Positions 1 to 13,700 of a DNA stretch of 58,278 nucleotides are shown here, in pieces. The stretch's first letter is position 1. Each line of letters begins with the position of its first letter. The stretch lies in assembly GCF_000003605.2 (NCBI RefSeq), contig NW_003120928.1, positions 248,180 to 306,457 on the forward strand, in the 5' to 3' direction. Under the pieces are notes generated by a model. It was not told the origin of the DNA and ran no database searches. It was given only the letters and a program-made list of their open reading frames with translations. Both the position numbers and the translations under genes were made by a program. Origin of the DNA: Saccoglossus kowalevskii (lineage: Eukaryota; Hemichordata; Enteropneusta; Harrimaniidae).

Positions 1-2074
1 CAGGGACTAAATGGTTTCTATAAAACAATAATCAGGATCGCAAAAATGTCAACTCATTTGAAACACTTTCCGGACGTCTCTATCAGGGGGAAATCTCTTT
101 TCCTCGGGGGTTCTCCACACTGTCAGGGGGGAACTCGTCTCGTCTCTCTATCTCGTCCCCTTGAGGTACGGGATCGGGAAGGTCACTTATACTTTACAGT
201 CAAATAAGACACACACAACGAAATACGTTCAACTCTCGTCTCGGTCGATCTTTTGGACCACTCTATAAGACACAGCGCCCTGGGGAAGGGTCCCCAAGAC
301 TCTCACAAGGCTGAACCAAGACTCGCCCAAGACTGAACCCTCTCAAGGCTCGCCCCTGGACTGGACTCCCGACTGCCCAAAACTGCACTCTCTCTTCTAC
401 TGCGTCTATCGTGCTGTGCTCCCCAAGACCAACTCAAACTCTCTTTATTCATTTTCAAAACTCTAACCAATTACAAAACAGTAAAAAGACTCTAGGGCGT
501 AACCTTCAATCATAAAGCCAATCATACTAAGTACTGAATACGTCATATCTTTTGATTAATCGTTCACTACATTAATAACTATGGATGTAAGAATAGCGAC
601 GGTATCTTGTAATTAGTTCCAAATCACTGAGCTAAGCTCCGTCCAAAACTTCAAATAGACCTAAACGATGACAGACATAACACAGCCATTCGCTAATAAT
701 CAGCTAATTAAGTCGGTTAACAGATACGCGAAAACTAATTCATGACATCTCTCTCTCTTCTGAAATCCGCCTCGGTGATCATGGGCTCGTCCGGAATCTA
801 TTTCTTTCTAAAGTGTTGCGCCAGGTTTACGTTGTCGGCGTTTATCTTTAAATCTAGTTTTTGGTTTTTTTTCATGGACGAGGACAGTTTTTCCACACAA
901 ACAAAGAATCTGAGGTTAAGTGGCTTTCGTCCACTGATGTCGCACCTTTGAATCGATTAGAAACCTGTGAATACATACACTATACGTTTCACTGAAACTT
1001 TCCACAACACAACATCTAAAAAATCTCTCTCAAAAAAACTAAAATAATAAAATAGACCGAAAAATGTATATCGTTTAAAAGTATACTGAATGACCAGTGT
1101 TATTACGGCTCAGGGGTATGACTTCCTCTCACATTTTGTCATTTGGTGGCGCACTTTCGGCGAGTGTCGGAAATCCGGAAACAGTCGACCGTTTCAGGAT
1201 AGGTGGGCGTGGCTACAACACGAGAAATATCCCAAATTTACTATACTAGTAATCATTTGCAGCAAAAAAATCAATAACTGCCCATTTCAGCGGGACACAG
1301 ATCTAAAATAGGAAACGTGAGGGTGGACATAGCACAGGCACTTTAAGTTTTTCAATACATTTTTTCAGCTTGAAACGATAGAATCATTCAACTATGAATT
1401 ATCATCTTGTCTATCGGAAATTATTTTGGTACAGTTTTACTGAAAAGACGAGTTTTTAATTTCCAATGATATCAATTTATGCAAATGGGGCGATATTTTA
1501 GATTTACGAAATGTTAGCGCCAGTTTTTTCAATAAGTTTAATTTATTATTATCAGACACGCGGATAATGGCGAAGTGTGGGATTGTTCAGGAGTGTTGGA
1601 TGCAAAGTGCCGTAATATGTTCTCCATTACTAAAAATACGCAGCAAACATTCATTTAGAAATTATCCTACACAAGGATCCAGAGCTCGATCTCATATAAT
1701 AAAGAACTTAAATTTACAGAATAATAATAAAGGTGCACCGCCATCATATAACTACGTTGGCATAATAAAACGAAGTTTGCATATTAAATTTCATCCCTAT
1801 ATCACTTTGCATATAATATAGATGCGTAACGTCGTAATATAATGGTGTTTTACAGCAAAGTAATGAGATGTGTTAGTAATGTGTTAGACATCAATATAAT
1901 GCAGCAATGGCGTTCCATACTTCATATTACCAGAATGCATTAGCACTAATAGAGCAACACAAAATGAATAAAAACATTTCGTATTATAATTGGGTTGTAG
2001 TATGAATGGGCAACTTTCATATACACGTGGCATGACTTTCTTGCACCCAGGGAAATATCACCGTCATCCTGTGT
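1..2074. other. Intergenic, no gene seen
   Basis: Bases 1-430 are pyrimidine-rich and partly repetitive (CTCAAGGCT-, CCCAAGACT- and CTCGTCTC-type words). The rest is AT-rich unique-looking sequence. Short ORFs here (up to 90 codons) have no recognisable domain and no splice-supported continuation. Confidence 0.6.
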
Positions 2075-2203
2075 TTAAAGGTCAGTGGCCGTCGCGCCGC
2101 GTTCTGTTCGATATGGGACTCATAGTGACGTACACAACACGTGTAAAATACATTGTTTACATGAAATTCGAACACTCCCTGCGCGACGACCATAGTTCTT
2201 TAA
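2075..2203 (+). mobile_element. MITE family B, diverged short copy
   Basis: TTAA-bounded 129-bp segment beginning TTAAAGGTCAGTGGCCGTCG and ending with a CTGCGCGACGACCATAG-like right end before TTTAA. Both ends resemble those of the full-length copies at 2602 and 20890; the interior differs, so it is an old or internally deleted relative. Confidence 0.6.
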
Positions 2204-2601
2204 AAGTTTATAATATTCTAAATATTCTACGAAAGATCGCATATAATCTTAATCTAACGTGATCGTCGTGCATTTTTGGTGTTTCGTTATGTTAAAACAT
2301 TGATGGCCCACTCTTCGATCGTCTTTCAACTGAATCGCGTTGTGTTCGAGTGTGCACAGTGCGTTAGAAGACCGTAATGAACGGTCAATTGTAACTCATT
2401 GCACACAGCATTGTGTTTATCCCTTAATGCGATGGAGTTGAATTACGTGACATGCATTTTATCCACTTCCGAGTTATTGCGAACACTGTAACACAGGCAT
2501 GGCGTCCTTTTTGGGACAGATACAGTCCTCATGCGGACACGATTAGCGGGTGATGATAATAGTTTTGAGGACAATGCGCGTCAGTTTAAAAAGACACGAA
2601 T

Positions 2602-2908
2602 TTAAAGGGCGGTAGTCGTCGCGCCACGCATGCGCGAGATATATGGGTCCCATAGTATAAACAAAGATAGCGACTTTGACTGTTGCGCAAATCAACGTGT
2701 ACAAACTGAGACGTTACAAATCTTTAATTAGGTATTTTTAGGTGATTGGAAGGTATCGAGGAGTCACCGGCGGGAATTAGTGCAAGGCACGCCAAGGTCA
2801 AACCTCATACTTGTGATTGCCATTTGACGAGCGCATTGAATTGTGGGAAATCAATGTTTATCAACACAAAAGTCGTACATGTACAGCGTGACGTCTGCCG
2901 CCCTTTAA
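2602..2908 (+). mobile_element. MITE family B, full-length copy (307 bp)
   Basis: Starts TTAAAGGGCGGTAGTCGTCG and ends with the inverse, CTGCCGCCCTTTAA. It is alignable along its whole length with the copy at 20890-21195 (shared blocks ACGCATGCGCGAGATATATG and AAACTGAGACGTTAC). It has terminal inverted repeats, no coding capacity and TTAA at both ends, as expected of a non-autonomous piggyBac-like element (the class is inference). Confidence 0.8.
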
Positions 2909-2978
2909 GTCACTATTTTGCTTCGTAAAGATTTTATTCGCGCCGAGTGTTCAAAAAATGTCAATTTTTCTTTTTTAG

Positions 2979-3140
2979 CTAAAGCGGAGGACTCGTCACC
3001 TGCGCATGCGTCAGATGGTCATTGCGTGTCATTCTTTACAAACAAGCGTCTACCCATGAGTTTATGCGTTTTTAGCGTGTGTTGTTATCGTCGCTTGGGA
3101 CTCAAATCCCGCGCGTACGCAGGTGACCCTCTCGCTTTAA
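2979..3140 (+). mobile_element. MITE family A, copy 1
   Basis: 162-bp element with left end TAAAGCGGAGGACTCGTCAC and inverted right end GTGACCCTCTCGCTTTAA. Shares the internal block CAAGCGTCTACCCATGAG with five other copies in the window. It lies only 70 bp from a family B element. Confidence 0.8.
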
Positions 3141-5224
3141 CATAATCTATCTGACTCTACCAATATTCGAATTATTTGTATTCACAGACCATGTACACGT
3201 CTGGCATGCAGTATTTACTTATATAACGAATTTTGAGACCCTCTAATTGATACAAAATCATGCAAACGCCACTAACGTCCATGGATTGCATATTATGATA
3301 TAGTCGTCGAGTCGCAATTGTTTATAAACTTGAATAACCATGCTTAGGAAATACATGAATGAGTATTTTTATTTACAAATAACAAACATACTAAAACAAA
3401 ATTATATTTATTTATAAATAATGTATTTTGCTGCGTTATAAGTAATTAATATAACACGTCTTTCTGATTATGTACGACACTCAATTGTATGTATATAATA
3501 CTTATAAACACCGATTATCTTCATAATTTAATACCATTTTTTCCAATTTCTTTATGTATAAGATATCTCGAATCATAATTGAATAACATTTAGGTAATAA
3601 CAGTATTTTTTAAATTATAAAATGTATATAAAGATTTATAAATAAACCAATAAGTTAGCTAATAATATTTACTTTGAAATTTATTTATTTTATTTAATGA
3701 TAATTTTTACATATAGTATTCTAAAAATAAAAAAAAACGCGATACGAGTAAATTCACAGACGGCACACCATACGGCATGGGTCAGGGATGACGTATGAAA
3801 CAAGGTTAAAATACATGACATTCAGAGAAACGATACGTGACGACCGATTTATTTTATAAAGTCGTGGCTTAGAGTCAGCTTTGAGCGAGTACTTGTTTAA
3901 AAAATGACCCAGATGTGCTGTCACATGAACGCTTTAACAACCGCCGTTTCGGATTACGTTTGAACTATATCATAGGGTCTGTAGTATATCTGCTTACAGC
4001 TTCTATAAGACTTGCTAATTCAACCTTCGATACTCGACGCTTTGATTTGACAAAAAATATAACAAATCTAACACATACACCACGCTGTAAAGAAAATATA
4101 TAGGTATGTGAGCGCTTGATGCTGACTCCTTCGCAATGTGGAGATCTAGAACACAAGTTGAAGAACGTGGGACATTAAGTTGCGTGACGTCACAATGACG
4201 TCGGCAGCACCAAATGTCAAGCAACACACGAGAGTTTAGTAGCAAATCACGTTTGAGAACGATATACTATTACCATTGGCGCCTAGTGGACCAATCTCAG
4301 GCTAGTGTATACAATTTTGTTTAGTCACTTACTGGTTAGATTTTAACGAGACCAATGATATACTAACTGTAGGATACTGCGGGTCAAATAAATAATTGCC
4401 AAACGTCGACACCGCTAGCCATTCAAATGTGCATTTATGTTTTACGGCTATTACCCGCTGCAAACTGTACTAAGTTTACCATAAGTGATTAGAACACTCC
4501 ATAGTTACCTGCATCTCTCGGCAAAGAACGACTCGCTACGGTTAATTTTGAAATGTTCTTGGGGGAAAAAAAAACGTTTATAATGAAGAGAGAGAAACAC
4601 CAGTAAAACAAATGCCACGTAAAGTTGAAACAAAACCACTGGGCCATGTGGCTGTAAATAAAAGATAATTGCGTTACTGATATCTCGGACCTACGGAAGA
4701 GATAATAGACCTTGACACGGTTAGCAGATTCCAAAAGTCCTTCATTCTATTGAAAAAAAAACGTCGATCGTTGTTTCACGTTGCAAACAAATCGATCATA
4801 TTTAAGGATTACCTCAAGTATTACATCTGTATTAGGAACTGAGACGTACACCCAAAAGGTGAGTTCACATTATAGAGGGTCACACGAGGCCATGACGACC
4901 CAGTAGTACACAAGCTATGGTCAGCTGGTTAGATATGCATGTATGTATACATACTGTCATGTAGTTTCGACTTTGCTAAATGTATAGCAGGTATACAAAG
5001 CAGAATTGATGCAAGTTAGTTGGCACAAATTTTACCATTCTACCATTTTTTACTCACCGTGTCTAGTTAGTTTCGAGTGCCTGAAACTCGAGTGGTATAT
5101 GAATTTGAACTTAACGGTATGTATTTGTATGTTATGTCACTCCCAAGTTAATACTACGTTTGAAATGACGTAATGCACACAGAAAAGATGTCATTTTATA
5201 ATTCCACTATGTATCACGCTTAAT
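3141..5224. other. Intergenic AT-rich sequence, no gene seen
   Basis: Very AT-rich from 3350 to 3740, then mixed sequence. Small overlapping ORFs on both strands (up to about 80 codons) have no recognisable features. No RNA gene or promoter recognised. Confidence 0.6.
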
Positions 5225-5785
5225 ATTCCAGTTATGACGATCATGGCTTTTAATCAGCAACAATTATGTAATAATACGCATCTATAATGTAATTTTCAGC
5301 AATCATGATGTCATAATCAGTATCCATGATTTTATAATCAGCAACTATGATGTCATATTCAACATCCATGTTGCCACAATTAAAAAGCGTAATGACTTAT
5401 TCAGCAACTATTTGTCATAATCATCAGCAATGATCCCTTAATCAACATCCAGTATGTCATAATCTGCAACTTGATGCCGTAATCATTATCCATGATGTCA
5501 TAATCAACATCCATGATGTCATAATTAACAACCATAGTGCCGTATTCATCATCCATGATGTTATTACTAGTATCTATGATGTCATGATCAGCAATCGTGG
5601 TATCTTAATCAGAAACTATGATGTAACACTCATCATCCATGATTTCGTAATCACTATTCATGTCACAACTACCAGTGACCATAACTCCATTACCATCGTC
5701 AAAGATGTCATAATCAGCAACCATAATTTCAAATTGAGCATCCATGATAACGGTATTCTTTATAATTCTGTAATAATCACGTAAC
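5225..5785. repeat. Degenerate minisatellite, about 20-22 bp unit
   Basis: About 25 imperfect head-to-tail units on the theme ATGATGTCATAATCAGCAAC / CATCCATGATGTCATAATCA fill this stretch. ORFs of 60-66 codons here only mirror the repeat. Confidence 0.85.
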
Positions 5786-7603
5786 ACTGTACGAGTTAAA
5801 CAAATGAAACTTTATGTATTCATGCCTTTGCTATTTAATAAGTGTTTTCATAAAATATCAATATCATTGCTCTGATTTGTCTACATTCACACCAGTCCAC
5901 TATCATCTATGTGCACACGCTATGACAATAGTATCACGGACTTTCACTTTAAATCAAGTCAACACAGAATAATTGAAGCAGTGGTGCGGCTCAAAGAAAA
6001 TTAAAATGCTCAAACTAGAACGGTTGGTCATCTCTAAACTTTGCTTGCGAACAAACTAGACATACCCTCGCAGATGAAAAAACGATATTTGACCCGAATT
6101 AGATATATTTTACAAATATCATTTCTACGCACAGTAGTACAGTTACTATATATATAGCTGGTAAGAGACCCGTTCACTGAAAACTATATGCCAAGTATGC
6201 AACCTCAGTCAGTTAAACGTAATTGTTAATGATTGCAAAATATGACTTTAAGTGGGTTTCCCAAATTTGTAAACAATACACATTAGTGGGTTAGGACCCT
6301 TTGTTTGTTTTTGAAGGTTAATTACATTGCAGGTACACTTGTAAGACGTTACAACACTCCAAAAACGAAATGAGTGAGAACGATAGGACGAAATGAAATT
6401 TTAGTATATATCATATTGTTTTTACCTAAAAAAGTTTCATTTAAAAACATTTTACTTAGTGTGTGCATGTGTACTTTAAAGTGATTTTGTAAATGAACAG
6501 ATTGGACTTCATGTTGTTCTTTTGCACGTGGTGTACGTAAGTATATTTTTTCTGGAAATAACAAATTATCATTTGGCCTTCCTTAAAGGATTTGCCAAAT
6601 AAGGGATGATGTCTTTCTTTGTTTTAAAAATGCTGTGACAATATGCACTACTGATTCTGCGTGGCCAGACCTTTAAGCTCGCTGTCAAACAATTTGTCAA
6701 GTCAAAACAGCTACGCGCCAGAGTATATAATAAATCACGCATCATGAAAAAAGTCAAACAATCGATACGTCATCAGTTGACTCGTCCCTAACGTCTCCTC
6801 AACAACAACTCAATATTTGCTAGAAAATATCGACAATATGCTGCTACTCTGCAAAGTTCTGGATAGTCCAGTTTACGCGAATGACGTCAGGAATTTTAAT
6901 CGGGAATTCCGACAAGCCACACGAAACTCTTACTTTATACGAACCAGCCGAGTTACGTACCTCATCTGGCTTTACACTGGGGAGTGCCACGGCGCATTTT
7001 GACGCAACAAAGGCATTCCCTTCATCTTTACTAATCAATTTTTACAATTCAGAATAGAACGAAAAGTTTCTATCGGCCGATTGAATAACATTGGAACGTT
7101 TTCAAATGACGTCGTTGCGCGTCGTTGCGATTGGCTGGTTCGATTCAACTGCCATTGAAATTCATAAATATTTATAAAGATGAAGGAATGACCTTGTTGC
7201 CCCAAATCATATACAACGAATGCATTCCCATTGAGTCAAGCCATTCGCCCGAGTAACGCCAACTTTCATTCCGATGAATTGGACGTTTGTCATCTAAAGT
7301 GAAATCACCATATTCGAGACAGGAAAAAACATTGTGTTCGAGTCCGTAACAGCGTCCGAAATATAATTCATGATTTTCGAATAAGTGATGCCTCCTAAAA
7401 GAATGATAAAACATAAAGTTGTACCGGGAAATTCGCTTATGATGTACCGCTCAATTTTGCCCGCTCAGTCACCACTGTTTCCTGGCATTGTCGCGTCAAT
7501 TCAGTGCCCTCTATTTCCACGTGTGCGTCGCCGTCGTTAGAGCTCAATTCAAACGTACTGGATAAGCACAGCTTTTATTCTTTTCTATGCAGGTTACATC
7601 GTT
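5786..7603. other. Upstream region of the neprilysin-like gene
   Basis: No coding feature recognised. The proximal 500 bases should contain the promoter and probably 5' untranslated sequence; an inverted CCAAT-type word (ATTGGCTGG) occurs near 7131, but I see no convincing TATA box, so I do not call a promoter. Confidence 0.45.
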
Positions 7604-7718
7604 ATGGATCGCTTCTATTTAGTTGCTGTTATCTGCTTGATTCTCAAATTCACCGAAATCTACGGAAGACCATCCCAAATTGTTGTTCTGGATTCAGTGA
7701 CAAGTGACTTAGGTCAAG
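7604..7718 (+). CDS. Neprilysin exon 1: start codon and signal peptide
   Basis: The exon opens [16 protein letters not shown] and has TEIYGRPS after the hydrophobic core, which looks like a signal peptide cleaved near Gly-Arg (residues 21-22). There is no long cytoplasmic leader before a transmembrane helix, as typical membrane-bound neprilysins have. The donor is AG|GTAATTGG, phase 1. A possible 3' splice site (TTCTATGCAG, ending 7592) lies 11 bases before the ATG, so a 5' untranslated exon may lie upstream; I could not place it. Start chosen as the ATG leading directly into the signal peptide. Confidence 0.85.
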
Positions 7719-10700
7719 GTAATTGGTTTGATATCTCACAAATAATTACTTAAATTACCGGTAGTTTATTTAAATAAGAGAGGGACATGTAGAGATTTGT
7801 ATTTGAATAAATTAATAAAGCGTTATGTTTAAAGAGATCTTAAAATGATCACTGTAAATTGAATACGTTGTATATAAAATAGACCACAGTGAGTTTTAAT
7901 TTGATTACCGTGATCAAATGAAAATCGTGTTCAGGCACAATTTCTACGATGTTTGTCAACCAATTAAAGCGCGTTTTACATAGAAAGAGGTTCGCAACAC
8001 GATACATGGTTGGTTGCTGGTCTTGTGGGGTCTGAACGCTATTTGTATAACATGGCCAGGTGTATTTGTAAAAAAAAAAAAACCATGGCAACAAGTTCGA
8101 AGCTGAAATGCATTCGACCTCAAGGCTTCAGGCTATTTTTTTTATTCAAGTATAGTTGCATTTAGCCTTAAGTTGACAGCTGCATTGGTAGTCGAAAAAG
8201 CCTCTATGTACGCCTATATAAGGGTCGGGTTCGAGTTAGGATTAGACATGGTGTACACTGGGAATTTTTTCTAATGCCACGCAATTGGTATAGCGAATAG
8301 TTTGCATAACATATAAAAAAAATACTTATGTGCTAGGTGACAGTTCCGCGCAGTCACTGTATTTTGCCTGATTTGTAGGATTATCAGTACCTACTCTAAT
8401 TGAGAACTACATGACATCCGAAGGGTCGTACGACAGTCACGTGGTATTCAAACATTATTCAAACATGGTCCTCCAATATTGCATCTGTAAATGAAAGAAA
8501 TCTCGGTCCTATTCAGTTGTAACACATTCTTATGGGCTGTAACACGTACACTGATAGTAAAAGTACATATAGCGAAATTATTTTATATTAGGTATTTTAG
8601 GTAGTATCAAGCAGACTATATTTGAAATATTACATAGGAGCATGCTAAATGAATATGCAGATAAGCTTATTAGTATGCACGGAATCATTCGAACAAATAA
8701 TCAAATCTTGAAGTACATTTTAGGTAAAATTAACATAATGTACAATTTGTAGATTTCTGGTGAACGTAAAATTTAGTTTATTCGGCAGACCGTATTCCCG
8801 TTGAAAGTCACGTCGCTCGATTGACTCGAACTAGTACATACCTGAATCACCGAGAAATTACAGTATTTCGATTTACTTTAAATTGTGCAAGTCTTTCTGT
8901 GATAGCTGAATGGCTGGATTCTTTTTGTGATCATTACAAAACTAATTACGAACAAGGAAGAACATGGCGAAATTTGTTCGGACAAAATGTCACGTGACAT
9001 TTCGAAAATTAATTATTCATTTTGTTTAGTATGTGCAACCGACGAGCAGAACACCACAATAGACCAGGTCAACGAAACGAAAATCAACGAAACCTCGATT
9101 ATTTTTATTAAAAATTGTATTATATATGAGTTTGCCGTCTGGTATTTGTTGATAGTTATCACCAGTCGCGTGAGCATAACGATTGTATATTGTTATTTAT
9201 GTATTTGACATGTTGAGTCTTTAGAAACCATACACAGTTAATTCCATGACGCCAGGGCTCGGTCAAATAAACAAACCACAAGTACTGTCTACTGATCAAT
9301 GTAATTGAGTTGCTTACTCATGAATCACTCCTCGTAAGTTGTCATTTGTTTTATAACGAACAAACAGTTACGTTAGACCCTTGTGATATTTTGCAGCTCA
9401 AATTAGTATATATCCTCGGGGCGGAGCCACGTACGTCACAAACGTTCCACGTTGCTAAGACGCGCAACACTGTACCATGTATTTCTATGGGCTCTGCGCG
9501 CGCTGCTGTTGAACGCCGGTCAAGCCGGTGAAAATTATAGAAAACAACACAAACTTAACTTTGAAGTAATCCTGAACAACCGAATTTATATATGTTACAC
9601 ACATAGGGCTAATCTTGTTACACTGTTCTGGGGAGTCTCAACAACCATCCCAAAGTACCGTTTTCTTCGAGTTGTTGGCCTTTATTTTTACCGCGAAGGT
9701 TGCCAGGCGGTGAAAATGCCCGGGTATCCGTCCCCGAGGATACTATCATATGCACGACTGATTGGTGTGCACACAGTCCTCTTGATTTCAGATTTGATTT
9801 TTCCTGTTTTGTTGTTTTCCGAGGCTAATGGGTCATGTATTGTCTTGTTTATTCAAATGAGATCTATATACCACCGTGAGACGTTTTATGTTAAATCCAA
9901 ACAGTTCTCTGAAGGGTATTAAGGGCATAACAATCAGGGGGACACTCAATATTAAAACCTTACACCATGTGCGTTCTTGCTAAAAAATAAATGGGCCCCT
10001 AGGGCTGGCAACACATTGGCAAACCATACCCCCTATTACGGACGCAATGTAAATTCAGTACCCCCTAGAGCAGACATATTGAAGAAAAAAACACCCCCTA
10101 TTTCAGACATATATTGAGAACATCCTACCCCTATTACGAGGATTCTCTGCCGTGTTTGCACTCAAGTGGAGTGTGATCAACTCAAACAAGTTACTGTGTA
10201 TGCAAATCCTGTTGGTGTCATTCGTTGTTTGATGAAGAAAGATGAGAACTATTGACATGATATATTGTGAATATGATCATTTATTTGATAGTTTAATACA
10301 CAATGCACCAAACTTTGCCAGGATTCTTATTCCATCAGATACTATTACGCAATTTTATGTTCAGCTCCGAGTGACTTTGGCATGAATACAGGGCAGAAAA
10401 CCCCCCAAAAAGCAGGATCTGAATGCGAATGAGGACGAGGCGCGAAAGAAGTGTGGATGACTCCGGGGGATGACTTTCTGTGTGCGGTTAATTGTAATCG
10501 ACGAATCGAAACGAAACGGGATAACACACATAATGAAAATTAAACTGTAATCAGTGAAAATAGGTTTTATACGTACAGTATTTACAAAATACTTGCCGAA
10601 AATAATATTTAATACGCATATGGCTCGTTTCGCTAATTACAGATAATCGAAAATGTGTAATCAGCGAAACAAGGGTCTGAAACTTACAATATTCACCTTT

Positions 10701-13700
10701 CAGTAGTGGTTAAAACAATTATCTATAATTAGCGAAACGAACCATTCACTAATTAAAATCCCGTTAATTTCGGCAAATGTTTTATGTCGTTATATACACT
10801 ACTGAAACGTGAATATACTAATGACAATATAATGCTTCGACTCGCGATGATATCCTACTTGTTTTCGGTCAACTATCAACGCTGCAAATAATATCATCGA
10901 GATGCACGCTCGAAAGCATATGAAAACGACTTCCAACAATACCACGCAAATAGCGTCTAGCAGTACATTGATATCGTTTGTGGAGAACGAATCCGTGCCT
11001 CAAATCTCGGCCAAGTACATTCAAGCTTTATGACCATAAACAACTTAGTCGTTAATTTCACACGCTTTATATTTCAAAGTACCATATAACGTGACAACCA
11101 TTGGTGATGATGACGACGATGTCGATAACGACGATGATGACGACGAAGTTACTGGAAACACGTATTGTGAGTCAAAACACTGTCATTATGTTGGTAAGTA
11201 CATCAATACACACAATTTGCTTTGTTTGCCTGCTTTTTGAAATACTAAAATCCATCATAAATCTTGTAATCAATGGAGAATTAAACTTTACCACAACGTA
11301 TATAAACTGATTTTTGACCGCCGTAATTAAAGCGGGAGGGTCTTCACCTGCGCACGCGCGGGAATTGAGTCCCAAGCGATGATAACAACACACGCTAAAA
11401 ACGCAAAGGCTCATGGGTAGACGTTTGTTTGTAAACAATGACACGCTATGGCCATCTAACGCATGCGCAGGCGACGACTCCCCCGTAAATAAATCAAGCA
11501 TTCACCATTATTCATACAGATAACAGATAAAAGAATGATATGAACTAAATTGTATACAGGACCTACATTTCATATCCACGTAACTACTAGTGCCTTTGTT
11601 AGCTTTTATCTCACGTTACAAAGCATCGCTACATAACACTACATCATATGATTTTATATATATTGCGTCCTCTAGCGACGAAGCTCTGCTGTGAGGCAAA
11701 ATTACGACGGCGTAGCTAAAAAAAAAAAAAAAAAAAAAAAAAAAACGCACCCTCTAGCGGCAAAGCCGGCTTGTGTGAAGTCTAAATGGTGTATGTGATT
11801 AAATAATTCGATTACGTTCGTTATGTAGTAGATTTTATTGCCGGATAGCTAAAGATGAAAATTGATGTTATAAACCGTTATTTCACTCATTTACGTCATA
11901 GAAGCGTGTGTCGCTAGAGGGCGCAACGTATTACAAAGATGAATGAATCAATCAACAATACATGTAACAATGTACTTCTTTCTACAATAGATGAAATTGA
12001 GGACAGTTGCTGAATATTTGATTTGATTTGAACTTGAATCATATATTTATCATTGATGGTAGTTTCATTAAAATAAATGCTGGTTCACAATATGTTCCAA
12101 ACTGACGCTGCTTGTGTCCATTTTGCTATAACAGCTGAAGCCATGAAAGCGCGGATGGATATGTCAGTCGATCCCTGTGAAGATTTTTACCAGTTCACAT
12201 GTGGTAATTGGATTGAGTCACATGATATACCAGCGGACCAATCACGATTCGACATGTTCAAGGAGTTAAGGACGAACGTCACACGAATGATGATGGGTGA
12301 ATACTACACTTATTTTTTGGAAACATTTGCACACACTAATTTGTCGTTTGCTGTCGCAAGAAATCAGAATAAGTGTTGATTTGAACATGTTTACTGTGTA
12401 TCCTAATAAGAATATGCTATTTATTTCTATTTGACAAGAAAAATGTTCATCGAACAACTATTACTATTTGAGTTTGTGTTGATTTCCTTAATGCTTGTTT
12501 GATATGTCGACACTTCAACGTCCATAACCGCTAGCACGGAATCACTTAAATCTAAACCTCCCTCCCTTCAAAATAAAAAAAATCGTTCTCTTTATCTCCA
12601 GAACATACAAAAGCTGCTAAAAATATGTGTATTTTACTAAGCATAGGAGAATAACGCATTTACTCACTGTTTGAAAACTGGACCATATGTCCGAAATTGG
12701 GTCAATCAACGATCCAATTACTTTTTTGCGTGGCTGTAATAGAACTAACATTTCCAAAAGAGAAAGGGATGCGTACAATTTTCAAATTTGCCAGGCAGCT
12801 TAATTCATCATTATTGAATAGCAAAATAAATGATAAGGGTTCAAAAGCTGGCGTCGTGGGTCTAATACGCCCTCACTGACTATGGCCCTCCTAATGTATT
12901 GCAAGTCATATCCCTGAAATTGTCACTAAACTTTAGAATTGTTTTTAAAGAATTAACTTTAATTGCACATCCTGGTAAATTTAAACTTGTCTTTATTTTT
13001 CAGAAAGTATAGAAAACCCAATCAAAGATAACGATATCAAACCAATTGTAAACGCCAAAAATAACTTTAAAGCCTGTATGGACCTGGGTGAGTTGTAACG
13101 ATGTGTTTCATTGGATGCTGTAATAAATCACGTGATTCTGCGTATGGTTCTTGGAAGGTGGCAATATTACGTGACACTGGATTCTACGTGAAGTCTTAAT
13201 ATACGTGATTAACGTAATTATAACCACACATCTTAGTATAAATTAAAAGTGAAGGAACGCCGACAGTATGATCGAATTCATCGAACTTGTCTAACGTGAG
13301 TTTAATTGTTCTTTTCATGTCTAAATGAGTGTCACTGAATCGCATTTATAACTGTCTTACTAGACCAAATAGACAACGCCGACAAGAGACCGTTGACAAG
13401 GTTTCTGGAGTCTCTTGGTGGATGGCCGGTGCTGGGCGACAACCCTGGTGGTAGATGGAATGCATCTCTCTATAAACTAGAATCTTTGATGTCTCTGATG
13501 TTACGAGAAATTGGTAATAGTTTTTTATTCTCTACATATGTCAGCACCGATATGAAACAATCGTCAAGACATTTAATTAAGGTAATTAAGTCATACAATA
13601 AGCGTACATAAGTACATGAGCAATGTGGTCTGACATATTATAACTGAAGTCAGATTAGTGCAACTTAATACACACTGTAATGCCAACCAATCAAATTCTA

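Noticed and set aside
5225..5785. CRISPR-like array
   Set aside because: Units are imperfect, contiguous and without unique spacers; the genome is animal. It is a minisatellite.
9452..9922. 156-codon open frame in neprilysin intron 1
   Set aside because: Longest unexplained frame in the first half, but no domain, no signal peptide, overlapping frames and no splice continuation. Treated as chance.
12077..12134. Open extension of neprilysin exon 3 with its own ATG and a Cys-Val-His
   Set aside because: It looks like a lectin- or M13-style Cys-Val motif, but the spacing to Met-Asp is three residues too long, it has no signal peptide, and exon 2 (11080-11193) supplies the proper C-x4-C in phase.
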